Assembly: GCA_005793345.1 (NCBI GenBank)
Contig: SXSU01000092.1
Span: 47,316 to 111,315 of the forward strand
DNA: 64,000 bases
DNA from: Bdellovibrionales bacterium
Lineage (GTDB): Bacteria; Bdellovibrionota; Bdellovibrionia; Bdellovibrionales; Bdellovibrionaceae
Direction: 5' to 3'
The notes under the pieces are model-generated. The model was not told the origin of the DNA. It ran no database searches and was given only the letters and a program-made list of their open reading frames with translations. How positions within the stretch are numbered: the first letter of the stretch is position 1; the number at the start of each line of letters is the position of its first letter. The position numbers were made by a program, and so were the translations under genes. Positions 27,397-35,644 of this stretch are shown here, one piece after another.

Positions 27397-28140
27397 ATGA
27401 AGAAATTTCCTCATCATATTGCAATTATAATGGACGGTAATGGACGCTGGGCACAGGTACAAAATAAACCCAGAGTCTATGGCCACATTAAGGGTGCAAG
27501 AGTTGCTAAACAAATAATAACCAGGGCGGTTGAACTTAAAATTTCAAGTTTAACTTTATATACTTTTTCAACGGAAAACTGGTCTCGTCCTATAGAAGAG
27601 GTTTCATTTTTAATGACACTTCTAAATCGTTATCTTATTCGTCAGCGAAAAAAATTGGTCGATCAAAATATAAAATTTAATGTAATTGGTGATATCTCCA
27701 AACTACCTTCTCAAGTTATTGATCAAATAAAAATATGCAAAGAGATTACAGAAAATAATAATGGGTTAAATTTAACTTTTGCTCTTAACTATGGTGGACG
27801 ACAAGAAATTGTCGAGGCAGTTAAAAACATTACTTCAAAAGTAAAATCAGGAAACTTATCAATTGATCAAATAAATGAAGATTTGGTAAACTCAACTATA
27901 ATTAATAATTCTGTTGATGCTCCCGATTTATTAATTCGTACAAGTGGTGAACTTCGCCTTTCTAATTTTTTAATTTGGCAATCAGCTTATAGTGAATTTT
28001 ATTTTACAGACGTACTTTGGCCTGAGTTTTCTGTAAAGGATCTTGAACTTGCAATTTATAATTTTCAATGCAGAGAAAGAAGATTTGGCAAAGTTTCTGC
28101 ACAAGTGGGTTTACATGAAGACATTATCACAGAAATCTAA
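27397..28140 (+). CDS. uppS: Undecaprenyl (isoprenyl) diphosphate synthase
   Basis: UppS makes the C55 lipid carrier used for peptidoglycan and other wall polymers. The 247-residue product has HHIAIIMDGNGRWA with the catalytic Asp, YGHIKGARV, TLYTFSTENWSRP, LNYGGRQEIVEA and LLIRTSGELRLSNFLIWQ followed by SAYSEFYF. These are all cis-prenyltransferase signatures. It overlaps the likely cdsA start by 26 nt, coupling lipid-carrier and phospholipid precursor synthesis. Confidence 0.95.
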   Translation: MKKFPHHIAIIMDGNGRWAQVQNKPRVYGHIKGARVAKQIITRAVELKISSLTLYTFSTENWSRPIEEVSFLMTLLNRYLIRQRKKLVDQNIKFNVIGDISKLPSQVIDQIKICKEITENNNGLNLTFALNYGGRQEIVEAVKNITSKVKSGNLSIDQINEDLVNSTIINNSVDAPDLLIRTSGELRLSNFLIWQSAYSEFYFTDVLWPEFSVKDLELAIYNFQCRERRFGKVSAQVGLHEDIITEI

Positions 28141-28996
28141 TTTTCAAATTCGAGTTATTTCTGCATTACTTTTTTTTGCAATAATTATTGCGGGCTATTA
28201 CTTTTTAGGTAATTCAGGTTTGCTATTTATTGGACTTGTAGTTTCAGCGTTTTTAATTTTAGAAGGTGGCAATTTATTAGGAATGAACCAAGTCCCCTCA
28301 AAATTTTTAAAATTTTATTTTTACTTTTCTACATCAATTATTCTATTTATTTATTTGTTTATTTCAATTCAATTTACGTTGCTATTTTTTACAATATTTG
28401 CACTTTTCTTTTTTGTAATTTCGCTTTCTTACGGTGTTCATAAAACTGAAGATATTACTTATGTACTTCAATACCAATTAAAAACTTTATTAGGATGGAT
28501 TTACTTAGGCTTATTACCTGCAATGTGTTTAGAAATATTACTTAAGCCAAAAGGAGATTTTTGGTTTTTGTTTTTACTAGCAATTGTATTTGCAGGAGAT
28601 ATTATGGCTTATATAATTGGAAAATTATTTGGCAGTCATTTAGTACTTCCACTCATATCACCCAAAAAAACTTGGGAAGGGGTACTGGGTGGCTGGCTGG
28701 GATCCACAACAATTTCATTGATTGTTTGGAAATTTAATTTTCAAAATGTAAGTATTTTTCAAATAATATTTTGCGCAACTGCTGTTAGTTTTTTTGCTCA
28801 AGGTGGAGATTTTTTTGAATCCCTTCTCAAGAGAATAACAAATGTAAAGGACTCAGGTTCAATTATGCCGGGGCATGGTGGATTATTAGATAGAACTGAT
28901 GGGTTACTTTTTGCTTCGCCAATAATGGCATATTTTATTTCACAATATGAACGATTTTTTAGAGTATTAAATGCAAAAGTACGAAACACAAACTAA
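28115..28996 (+). CDS. cdsA: Phosphatidate cytidylyltransferase CdsA
   Basis: CdsA activates phosphatidic acid with CTP to CDP-diacylglycerol in the inner membrane. The 293 residues have several membrane helices, FAGDIMAYIIGKLFG, SPKKTWEGVLGG, and the signature KDSGSIMPGHGGLLDRTDGL. I choose ATG 28115, inside uppS, because an upstream extension would only shadow uppS. The last codons (NTN-stop) lie in an A-type hairpin of the dispersed element, so the final residues come from repeat sequence. dxr, often found between cdsA and rseP, is not present here. Confidence 0.92.
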   Translation: MKTLSQKSNFQIRVISALLFFAIIIAGYYFLGNSGLLFIGLVVSAFLILEGGNLLGMNQVPSKFLKFYFYFSTSIILFIYLFISIQFTLLFFTIFALFFFVISLSYGVHKTEDITYVLQYQLKTLLGWIYLGLLPAMCLEILLKPKGDFWFLFLLAIVFAGDIMAYIIGKLFGSHLVLPLISPKKTWEGVLGGWLGSTTISLIVWKFNFQNVSIFQIIFCATAVSFFAQGGDFFESLLKRITNVKDSGSIMPGHGGLLDRTDGLLFASPIMAYFISQYERFFRVLNAKVRNTN

Positions 28997-29007
28997 AGTT
29001 TGTGTTT
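28984..29007. terminator. A-type palindrome containing the cdsA stop codon
   Basis: AAACACAAAC pairs perfectly with GTTTGTGTTT around the loop TAAA. The cdsA stop TAA occupies the first three bases of the loop. The sequence matches module A of the element at 8578-8611 and 46378-46411. With the downstream TTTTC it could serve as a bidirectional terminator between cdsA and the convergent lipoprotein gene. Confidence 0.7.
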
Positions 29008-29018
29008 TCATGATAGCC

Positions 29019-30242
29019 TTATGATCTTGGATCAAATAAGGTGCGACGAATTTGTTGTGCTTCCTCTGGTAGTTTTTTAAAACAATTAAAACTTATAGAA
29101 TTAATATTAAATTTAGAATCTCCAAATAAAAATACTAATGGAACATGTTTCCAATGTCTTAAATCAGGTTCCATCGTATGGGCTACAATATCAGTAGATT
29201 TAGACATTATAGTTGCCCCAGCTTCAATTGAAGCTTTGCAGATTTCGCCGCCATTAGCTCTGCCATTACCACTTCCAATTGCACAACCACCAAAAATAAT
29301 AGCTCCCCCTAGAGAAACAGTCGCTATTCCATATGTTAAACCCGCAGGTAATCTAGCCCAACTTTTAAAATTTAATAATGGATGGTAATCAGTATGATAT
29401 CTTAAATTTATTTTATTAAACCAACTTTTTGTAGATAGAATAAAATTTGAATTATCTTCTTCGGTGCAAAATTGAGGAAATTCAGATTTAGTAGTTATTG
29501 TATAATTATTATGGCTAGAGAAATTTACGAAGTTAGGCTTCCAGTCCAGTTCAGGAAAGTATCCAAGTGCTTTTATAATAAATTTTCTGTTTTTATGAGA
29601 ATCAATTTCTGAAATTCGATTTTCCGCATATTTTTTAATATCAAATTCATTTTTGTCAGTACTTAATTCGGCAATTTTATTCCAAAAAGGTCGACTATCA
29701 ATTTGAATATCCAAAGTATCTGCGAGAGTAGCTTGAAGAATTAAAATTGTTAGATCATTCCCATAATTGTATAGTTGTGCCTGGGTATCATCAATTGACT
29801 TTAAAAATTCAACTCTTGCACTTATTCGATCATTTTTTTGATAATAACTGAGACTGATTAGTAATGAGAGATAAGCTCGTTCATGGGATTCTAAAGTATA
29901 TTCTGTAAAAGTTCCTTCAGGGAAAAAAACTTCTGAAACTTCTGCTGTTAAGGAGTATAATTTGTCGCGGCTTTGAGTTCTGAGTTTTGGGCCGAGTAAA
30001 ATAACTTCATCATAACATTTTTTAAAGTATAGTTCTGAAATGTCATCTAATTTTTCAATAACATTATCTTGATTAAAAAATTTTGAGATCTGAGAACAAT
30101 CTGAAGAACTAATTTTGGTAAAATGAGAACTAGTTTGGCATCCATAAATTAAATGTAAAAAACAGTTTATTGTTAAGATAACAAAACAATTACGAAGGTT
30201 AAAATTTATAAACTTAAAATATTTAGATATTAAGGAATCCAT
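29019..30242 (-). CDS. Putative lipoprotein of unknown function
   Basis: ATG 30242 gives a 407-residue product with a long basic N-terminus, a hydrophobic stretch and a lipobox (HLIYGC), so it is probably lipid-anchored. Residues about 110-170 (YTLESHERAYLSLLISLSYYQ, then ARVEFLKS) resemble the TPR-like repeats of COG3014-type lipoproteins, but the match is weak. A later Gly/Ala-rich hydrophobic segment (GGAIIFGGCAIGSGNG) may be membrane-associated. It lies on the opposite strand between cdsA and rseP, interrupting an otherwise conserved neighbourhood. Confidence 0.55.
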   Translation of the reverse strand: MDSLISKYFKFINFNLRNCFVILTINCFLHLIYGCQTSSHFTKISSSDCSQISKFFNQDNVIEKLDDISELYFKKCYDEVILLGPKLRTQSRDKLYSLTAEVSEVFFPEGTFTEYTLESHERAYLSLLISLSYYQKNDRISARVEFLKSIDDTQAQLYNYGNDLTILILQATLADTLDIQIDSRPFWNKIAELSTDKNEFDIKKYAENRISEIDSHKNRKFIIKALGYFPELDWKPNFVNFSSHNNYTITTKSEFPQFCTEEDNSNFILSTKSWFNKINLRYHTDYHPLLNFKSWARLPAGLTYGIATVSLGGAIIFGGCAIGSGNGRANGGEICKASIEAGATIMSKSTDIVAHTMEPDLRHWKHVPLVFLFGDSKFNINSISFNCFKKLPEEAQQIRRTLFDPRS

Positions 30243-30362
30243 AGCGATATAATAGTAAAAATTTATCAATAATTGCAAGAAATTGCATTGGCCAGTTTGA
30301 GTTGAAAATGATTTGGTAAAGGTCTAGGTCAAGTATTCTTGACAAATAACCAGGAAAATACA

Positions 30363-30513
30363 AAGCGGTTTAAATATCGCGAAGCGATCAGACTTAAGCA
30401 TAGCAGTAAAGCGGGGTGATTGAAAATCACCCCCAACAAGCAAGAAAATAACTGCTAAAGATTATGTCTGATATAATCGCGAAGCGATCAGACTTAATCT
30501 TTAGCAGTTATTT
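30363..30513. repeat. Composite palindromic element, copy 3 (C remnant+B+C)
   Basis: A degenerate half of hairpin C (tip ATCGC-GAA-GCGAT at 30376-30388) is followed by hairpin B (30413-30433, GGGGTGAT with ATCACCCC) and a complete 66-nt hairpin C (30447-30512). The outer arms of the full C are 26 nt long with one mismatch, and the tip is ATCGC-GAA-GCGAT. Its stem has CTAAAGATTA where most copies have CTCATGATTA, and the partner arm changes to match. Confidence 0.92.
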
Positions 30514-30532
30514 CCAGACTTCATGCAAAAAA

Positions 30533-30670
30533 ATAACAATTTTCATTCATATTAATACTCAACTTATATTAATATGGATGAGTATAAATTGTTATAGCAT
30601 AGGATCTAATTTTTTGCAGTCATAATTTGAGTCAAAGTCTCAGTACGATAAAAACTCAAATTGTGACTGT
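30533..30670. repeat. Two consecutive long inverted repeats upstream of rseP
   Basis: The first, 30533-30595, has imperfect arms starting ATAACAATTT and ending AAATTGTTAT, with ATATTAATA inside. The second, 30616-30670, pairs GCAGTCATAATTTGAGT with ACTCAAATTGTGACTGT (15 of 17 positions). They differ from modules A, B and C. They may be transcribed as part of the rseP leader, or be decayed small inverted-repeat elements. Confidence 0.6.
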
Positions 30671-30703
30671 AGTAAAAATATCTAAAATTCGTAAAGGAGT
30701 TAC

Positions 30704-32416
30704 GTGGAATTAATCACTTCAATTTTTCAACAAGGATATAGTGTCATCGTGCCTTTCATACTTTTATTGGGTTTGCTAATTTTTGTTCATGAACTTGGAC
30801 ATTTTTTAGTTGCTAAGTATTTTGGTGTACGAGTGGAAGTTTTTAGTATTGGATTTGGAAAAAAAATATTTTCTTTTAAAAGAGGTGATACAACTTATGC
30901 CCTAAGTTTGTTTCCATTAGGTGGATATGTAAAAATGTTTGGTGATGAGGTCGGCGCGGAAGTAGATCCTGCAGATAAACCTTTTTCATTTGTACATAAA
31001 CCAGTTCTTCAAAGAATGGCCGTTGTTCTTGCTGGGCCAATGATGAATTTATTTTTTGCGATTTTTCTTTACTTAATTATTGTTATGGTTGGTGAGGATG
31101 TTAAAGCTCCAATTGTAGGGGATATACATCCCACCTCAATTGCGTATCAAACGGGTTTCCGTGACGGTGATCGTGTTTTAAAAATAGGAAATGAGAAAGT
31201 ACAATCTTGGAATGATATTCAAGAAATGCTTTCTAAGTATATAGGTGCAACAGTAGACGTAGAAGTTTCCCGTGCAGAAACACATCAAAATGAAATTTTA
31301 AAAGTAAATCCAGTAGCGGCACCGAATCCACTTATAGTTGCACTTCATTCGACAATTGGTGATGTGCAAGGTTTATCAAATATAACACTTGCACCGATGA
31401 TAGGTGTTTCAATTAATAATTTAAAAAGTAATTCAGGTATAAATATTGCTGGTTTAAAGACTGGTGATTATATAAACAAAGTTAATGAAATTGATATTAA
31501 ATCATTTCGTGAACTAAGAAAAACTTTACTCTCATTACAGGGTAAAGAAGTGCAAATTTCTGGAGAACGAATGAAACCAGAGATTGATACTTCAAAAGTG
31601 GAAGGCAAAACAAAAGAAGAAGTAACAGAAAAGTTTACATTAAATATTAAATTACCAGAGTTGAAATCTGAAAATGATTTTTGGTTTGAACGATCAGATT
31701 TATATTTAGCTAAAGTAATGCCTGATACTCCGGCTTCTAAAGCTGGAATAAAATCTGGTGATCGAATGCTTTCTATAAATGGATTAGGATTGGATCGCTG
31801 GGAAGATGTACAATCACAAATTAAGAACTATAAAGAGAGTTCTGGACCTCTAAAAATTGAAATTTCTCGTGATGGTCAAAAATTATTATTTGATTTAGAA
31901 CCTGAGTTTTCTGAAACCATGAGTCCCCAAGGTATGCATGAAAAAAGATTTACGATTGGGATTGTTCCATGGTATGCACAAACTCCTCCATTGGTAGAAA
32001 AATTAATACAAGATAACTTATGGTCAGGTTTTAAGCGAAGTATTTTTAAAACCTATGAAGTTACAATTATGACCTTAAATGGTTTTGTGAAACTTTTTAA
32101 ATCTCAGATCTCATCTAAAAATATTGGTGGAATTATTTCTATTGGGCAGGCAGCAAGTGAGACTTTCAAGATGGGTTGGATGCAATTTTTAACAATGATG
32201 GCCCTAGTGTCTGTAAATTTATTTGTATTGAATTTATTACCTGTTCCTGTGTTAGATGGTGGACATATGGTTTTTTATACTATTGAAGTACTCAAAGGTT
32301 CTCCTCTCAGTCTTAAAAAAATGGAGTTAGCTCAAAGAGTGGGAATAGTTTTGCTGATGAGTTTGATGGTATTTTCATTATTTAATGATTTTTCTAGAAT
32401 ATTTTCTTCATTCTAA
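30704..32416 (+). CDS. rseP: Site-2 intramembrane metalloprotease RseP/MmpA-like, three PDZ domains
   Basis: RseP-type proteases cleave membrane-embedded anti-sigma factors and signal-peptide remnants. The first helix carries the zinc site (FVHELGHFLVAKYFG, near residues 29-33), and the last third carries the third ligand (NLLPVPVLDGGH). Between them I see three PDZ-like units: about 130-200 (AYQTGFRDGDRVLKIGNEKV), about 235-310 (INIAGLKTGDYINKVNEIDI) and about 340-410 (KAGIKSGDRMLSINGLGLD). At 570 residues it is over 100 longer than E. coli RseP, which has two PDZ domains. The start is GTG 30704 after AAAGGAG. tsaB follows 12 nt downstream. Confidence 0.92.
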   Translation: MELITSIFQQGYSVIVPFILLLGLLIFVHELGHFLVAKYFGVRVEVFSIGFGKKIFSFKRGDTTYALSLFPLGGYVKMFGDEVGAEVDPADKPFSFVHKPVLQRMAVVLAGPMMNLFFAIFLYLIIVMVGEDVKAPIVGDIHPTSIAYQTGFRDGDRVLKIGNEKVQSWNDIQEMLSKYIGATVDVEVSRAETHQNEILKVNPVAAPNPLIVALHSTIGDVQGLSNITLAPMIGVSINNLKSNSGINIAGLKTGDYINKVNEIDIKSFRELRKTLLSLQGKEVQISGERMKPEIDTSKVEGKTKEEVTEKFTLNIKLPELKSENDFWFERSDLYLAKVMPDTPASKAGIKSGDRMLSINGLGLDRWEDVQSQIKNYKESSGPLKIEISRDGQKLLFDLEPEFSETMSPQGMHEKRFTIGIVPWYAQTPPLVEKLIQDNLWSGFKRSIFKTYEVTIMTLNGFVKLFKSQISSKNIGGIISIGQAASETFKMGWMQFLTMMALVSVNLFVLNLLPVPVLDGGHMVFYTIEVLKGSPLSLKKMELAQRVGIVLLMSLMVFSLFNDFSRIFSSF

Positions 32417-32428
32417 GAAATTATAAAA

Positions 32429-33250
32429 ATGTCAAATCAGTTATCACAACATTATATATTGAGTTTAGATTCCAGCATGACAGTTGCCTCAGTCAGTTTG
32501 GGCGCTGGAGGTGTTTTGATTGACTCAATAGTTCTTACACGTCAGAAAAGTCATAGTGAGCAAATCAATAAAGCTATTGAATTATTACTTTCTAAAAATT
32601 GTGTTTTATTTTCACAAGTCTGTGCTGTTGCTGTAACAGAAGGACCTGGTAGTTTTACTGGACTTCGTATAGCTGGAAATATAGCTAAAACAATTTGTTA
32701 TTGTTTAAATATTCCAATGATTGTTTTAAATTCTTTAGATATTTTAAAAACTCATACACTGAATCAAATTAATAGTTCATTAAAAGATGCTTGTATTAAA
32801 AAATTTACTAAACAAAATTTTGAAAATGAAAATACTATTATATGTTCTATGGTGAATGCATTTAAGCAAATGGTTTTTGTTTCTGTAGACCAATTAAACG
32901 GAACAATAATTTTACCTCCAACACTTATGACTTTGGATGAAGTCATGCAATATTTAATTACTTCTTATAGTTCCAGTTCAATTTTAATCGTGGGTGATGG
33001 CTTTGATTATTATGAGCTAGATTGGAGTAAGGATTTTTTAAATTTACTTTTGATAAGACCTAAAGATGAATATAAACCCCAACTCGACTATCCATCAGTC
33101 GATCAAATCACAATATCCTCTTTTGAAAAATATAAAACAGACACTACTATTGACTGGAAAGAGTTTTTGCCCCTTTATTTAAAACATTCAGAAGCCGAAG
33201 AGAACCTCAGATTAGGTAAATTAAAATTTAGAAATATTGGTGATATCTAA
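32429..33250 (+). CDS. tsaB: tRNA threonylcarbamoyladenosine modification protein TsaB
   Basis: TsaB (YeaZ) is the scaffold partner of TsaD in making t6A37 on ANN-reading tRNAs. The 273 residues begin ILSLDSSMTVASVSL, have QKSHSEQ at the position of the conserved HSE motif, and contain the family block VTEGPGSFTGLRIAGNIAKT. The protein is slightly longer than usual because of inserts in the C-terminal half. It lies between rseP and a MinD-like gene. Confidence 0.9.
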   Translation: MSNQLSQHYILSLDSSMTVASVSLGAGGVLIDSIVLTRQKSHSEQINKAIELLLSKNCVLFSQVCAVAVTEGPGSFTGLRIAGNIAKTICYCLNIPMIVLNSLDILKTHTLNQINSSLKDACIKKFTKQNFENENTIICSMVNAFKQMVFVSVDQLNGTIILPPTLMTLDEVMQYLITSYSSSSILIVGDGFDYYELDWSKDFLNLLLIRPKDEYKPQLDYPSVDQITISSFEKYKTDTTIDWKEFLPLYLKHSEAEENLRLGKLKFRNIGDI

Positions 33251-33272
33251 ATTGTAAATTTCAAAGAGGTTC

Positions 33273-34259
33273 ATGGTGTCTTTACATAAAGAAAAAGTCG
33301 TTCAATTTGATAAAACAAAAGTTAATCATACTAATTATCAACCCCAAGTCATATCTATTTGCTCAGGCAAGGGTGGTGTCGGCAAAAGTTTTATTGCCTC
33401 ATCACTTGCAATTACTTTAGCTAAATCTGGAGTTAATGTAGTTTTAATTGATTTTGATATGAATGGAGGAAATCTTCATAGTTGGTTAGGGCAATCTCCA
33501 ACATGTCCTAATTTAAGTCATTACTTTAAAAATAAAAATATTACGCTTAAAGAAATTCAAAAAAATACTGTTTTGGATAAATTAAAAGTTGTACATGGTT
33601 TTTGGCCAATGTGGTCCTTAGATCCTGTTCAAGATAATGAGCTAAACAAATTATTGATTGAAGTCAAATCACTAAATACAGATGTTGTGATTGTTGATGT
33701 TGGCACAGGATTAACTCCATATTCATGGGAGTTTTTAAAAATTTCAGATCAAAAATTGCTAATAACTACTTCTGAGCCTATTAGTATTGAAAAAACATAT
33801 CGATGGATTGAAAAATTTATTGTTCAAACATTAAAAGATAAAAATGCAAATGTATATAATGAAGAAGAGATTTGGAAAAAGTGGTTCAGTCGCAAAGAAA
33901 AAATTTCTCAAATTTTTGAGTTGAGAGAATTTATCGAAAAAGAATCAAATTTAAAAAGTGCAACTATTGAAGATGTTGTCCCTCACTTGATGGGCCCAAT
34001 CCAATTGATTTTTAATCAAACTCGAAATTTTGAAGATGAACATATGGGTATTTCGATGAAAAGTGTTGTAAATAAAAATTATTACACTCAATTAGATTAT
34101 TTAGGTTTTATTCAATTTGATAATAGTGTTTGGCAATGCTCTAGGCAAAAAGATCCAGTTTTAATTACTCAGCCCTATAGTCCCCAGGTTGGTCAATTTT
34201 TAACTTTATCAAAGCAAATTATGTTATATAAACAAGTTAAGCTTTCTGCGGCGGCTTAA
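33273..34259 (+). CDS. MinD/FlhG-like P-loop ATPase
   Basis: The 328-residue protein has a deviant Walker A (ICSGKGGVGKSFIASSLA, residues about 30-47), VVLIDFDMNGGNLHSWLG as the A' region and a Walker B-like DVVIVDVGTG. This is the MinD/ParA/FlhG class, which dimerises on ATP and positions structures at poles or surfaces. A C-terminal amphipathic helix could be present (TLSKQIMLYKQVKLS), but membrane targeting is uncertain. No flagellar gene is nearby. The next gene encodes a J-like/HTH protein, a plausible partner. Confidence 0.8.
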   Translation: MVSLHKEKVVQFDKTKVNHTNYQPQVISICSGKGGVGKSFIASSLAITLAKSGVNVVLIDFDMNGGNLHSWLGQSPTCPNLSHYFKNKNITLKEIQKNTVLDKLKVVHGFWPMWSLDPVQDNELNKLLIEVKSLNTDVVIVDVGTGLTPYSWEFLKISDQKLLITTSEPISIEKTYRWIEKFIVQTLKDKNANVYNEEEIWKKWFSRKEKISQIFELREFIEKESNLKSATIEDVVPHLMGPIQLIFNQTRNFEDEHMGISMKSVVNKNYYTQLDYLGFIQFDNSVWQCSRQKDPVLITQPYSPQVGQFLTLSKQIMLYKQVKLSAAA

Positions 34260-34336
34260 TTTTATAAAAACTAGCCTTTGATCTATATATTATGCTTGTG
34301 GTTGATCATACTTCATTCAAGCTTTAAAATAAGGAT

Positions 34337-34972
34337 ATGATTGAACATTTTACTGGTACTTACTACGATATTTTAGAAGTTAAAAAAGATGCTCCTCAAA
34401 ATGAAATTAGCAGAGCGTACGAGAGGGCAAAGATCACGTATTCTACTGAAAACCCTGCTCTCTATACAGTTTTTTCAATTGAAGAAGCGCGACAACTCAC
34501 TCAAGTTATTGAAGAGGCCTTTGCAATACTAGGAAATAATGTTTTTAGAATTCGCTATGATGACTTGCTGGGTGATCCTACAGTTGATCATAATTCTTTG
34601 AATTACAATACCATTGTAGGTACAACCGTTATAAATCCATCAACTCTAGACAAGCAAAAAGTAAATTATAAAGCAAACTATTCAAAAAATGATTCATTTG
34701 AAACTGAAATACAGAGAACATCAATTTGGGATGGTTCAATGATTAAAAAAGTCCGAGAATATAAAAATATTTCGGTAGAAAAAATGTGTGAAATTACTCG
34801 AATAAATCAAAGTTATTTAATGTCTATTGAAAAAAACGATTGGAAAAATCTACCAGTTCCAGTTTTTATTCGAGGATTTATAATTCAAATTGCCAGAGTT
34901 TTAAATTTGGATGAAAAAAAAGTTGCCGATTCTTTTATGAATTTTTACAAACAACAAGTTGGAAAAGCTTAA
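34337..34972 (+). CDS. Degenerate J-domain fused to RodZ-like HTH
   Basis: Residues about 8-75 follow the J-domain pattern (YYDILEVKKDAPQNEISRAY, then EAFAILGNNVFRIRYDDLLG), but the HPD motif between helices II and III, needed to stimulate DnaK, is absent. Residues about 135-205 are an HTH_25 domain like that of RodZ: IKKVREYKNISVEKMCEITR, NQSYLMSIEKNDWKNLPVPV, FIRGFIIQIARVLNLD. The 211-residue protein has no membrane segment. It directly follows the MinD-like ATPase and could be its adaptor. Confidence 0.75.
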   Translation: MIEHFTGTYYDILEVKKDAPQNEISRAYERAKITYSTENPALYTVFSIEEARQLTQVIEEAFAILGNNVFRIRYDDLLGDPTVDHNSLNYNTIVGTTVINPSTLDKQKVNYKANYSKNDSFETEIQRTSIWDGSMIKKVREYKNISVEKMCEITRINQSYLMSIEKNDWKNLPVPVFIRGFIIQIARVLNLDEKKVADSFMNFYKQQVGKA

Positions 34973-34995
34973 GTTTCAAATTATTAGGTTTAGGT

Positions 34996-35026
34996 GGTTA
35001 TTCAAAATCTTATATTTTGAATAACC
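34996..35026. terminator. Perfect hairpin after the J/HTH gene
   Basis: GGTTATTCAAAAT pairs perfectly with ATTTTGAATAACC around the loop CTTAT. It lies 24 nt after the stop codon of the J/HTH gene. There is no clean T-run behind it, so it may act as a transcript-end stabiliser rather than a strong terminator. A second palindrome, AAACAATTATAATTGTTT, follows at about 35041-35058. Confidence 0.5.
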
Positions 35027-35057
35027 AATCAACCCTTCTTAAACAATTATAATTGTT

Positions 35058-35408
35058 TTACTCAACATCAATATTTAATGCTTTTAAATCACTTGCCGAT
35101 TTAAAATGGTCTTGATCTTCTTCCATTAGTTTTACAGGAATCCAAGTGTAGTGACCTTCGTTACAACGAGCATAATAATATTCGTCTAATGGGGTATCGT
35201 TAGAATATATATCATCATCTAGATTTTCAGCAGGTGAAGACGCTGTTACTTCACTAAAATCACTTTTAGATTCTTTGCTGCTTGGGCAAGTAATGTCGAA
35301 AACTCTAATCCCACTTTGAACTAAACAAATTGAAAGTTCTGAGTTTGCTAATTCAAAAAGGATATCCCCTTTTTTACTTTGGTAGAGTAATCGAATAACT
35401 TCTAATGA
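35058..35408 (-). pseudogene. 5'-truncated gene of unknown function cut by repeat element
   Basis: On the minus strand an open frame of 116 codons runs to a TAA at 35058-35060. It has protein-like composition: RLLYQSKKGDILFELANSEL, SGIRVFDITCPSS, YYYARCNEGHYTWIPVKLM, FKSASDLKALNIDVE. No ATG, GTG or TTG occurs near its 5' end, and the frame enters the palindromic element at 35394 and stops at a TAA inside it. The element therefore probably replaced the original start. A rare ATT start is a less likely alternative. Family not recognised. Confidence 0.5.
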
Positions 35409-35510
35409 TTAAGTCTGATTGCTTTGCAAGTATATCAGACTTAATCAAAAACAGTTACTTTCTTGTTTGTTGTGAGAGATCTTCAATTACCCCTCCCCAT
35501 ATTATCAATT
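35394..35510. repeat. Composite palindromic element, copy 4 (C + degenerate B)
   Basis: A 66-nt hairpin C (35394-35459) is followed by the TTTCTTGTTTGTTG spacer and a decayed B module (GAGAGATCTTCAATTACCCC). The C arms match over the AAGTCTGAT block but are otherwise more diverged than in other copies. The tip reads ATTGC-TTT-GCAAG, the only copy in which the tip is not GCGRAGC. Confidence 0.8.
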
Positions 35511-35644
35511 TTAAATGAAATATAAAAAAATTTATATTCACTGACTTTCAATCGCAATTGTGATATTCTGTCGAGGGTTTTAATTGTAAAACTTGATAAA
35601 TAGTAATTTATTATTTATCAAAATTTAATAAACTAGATAGAAAT

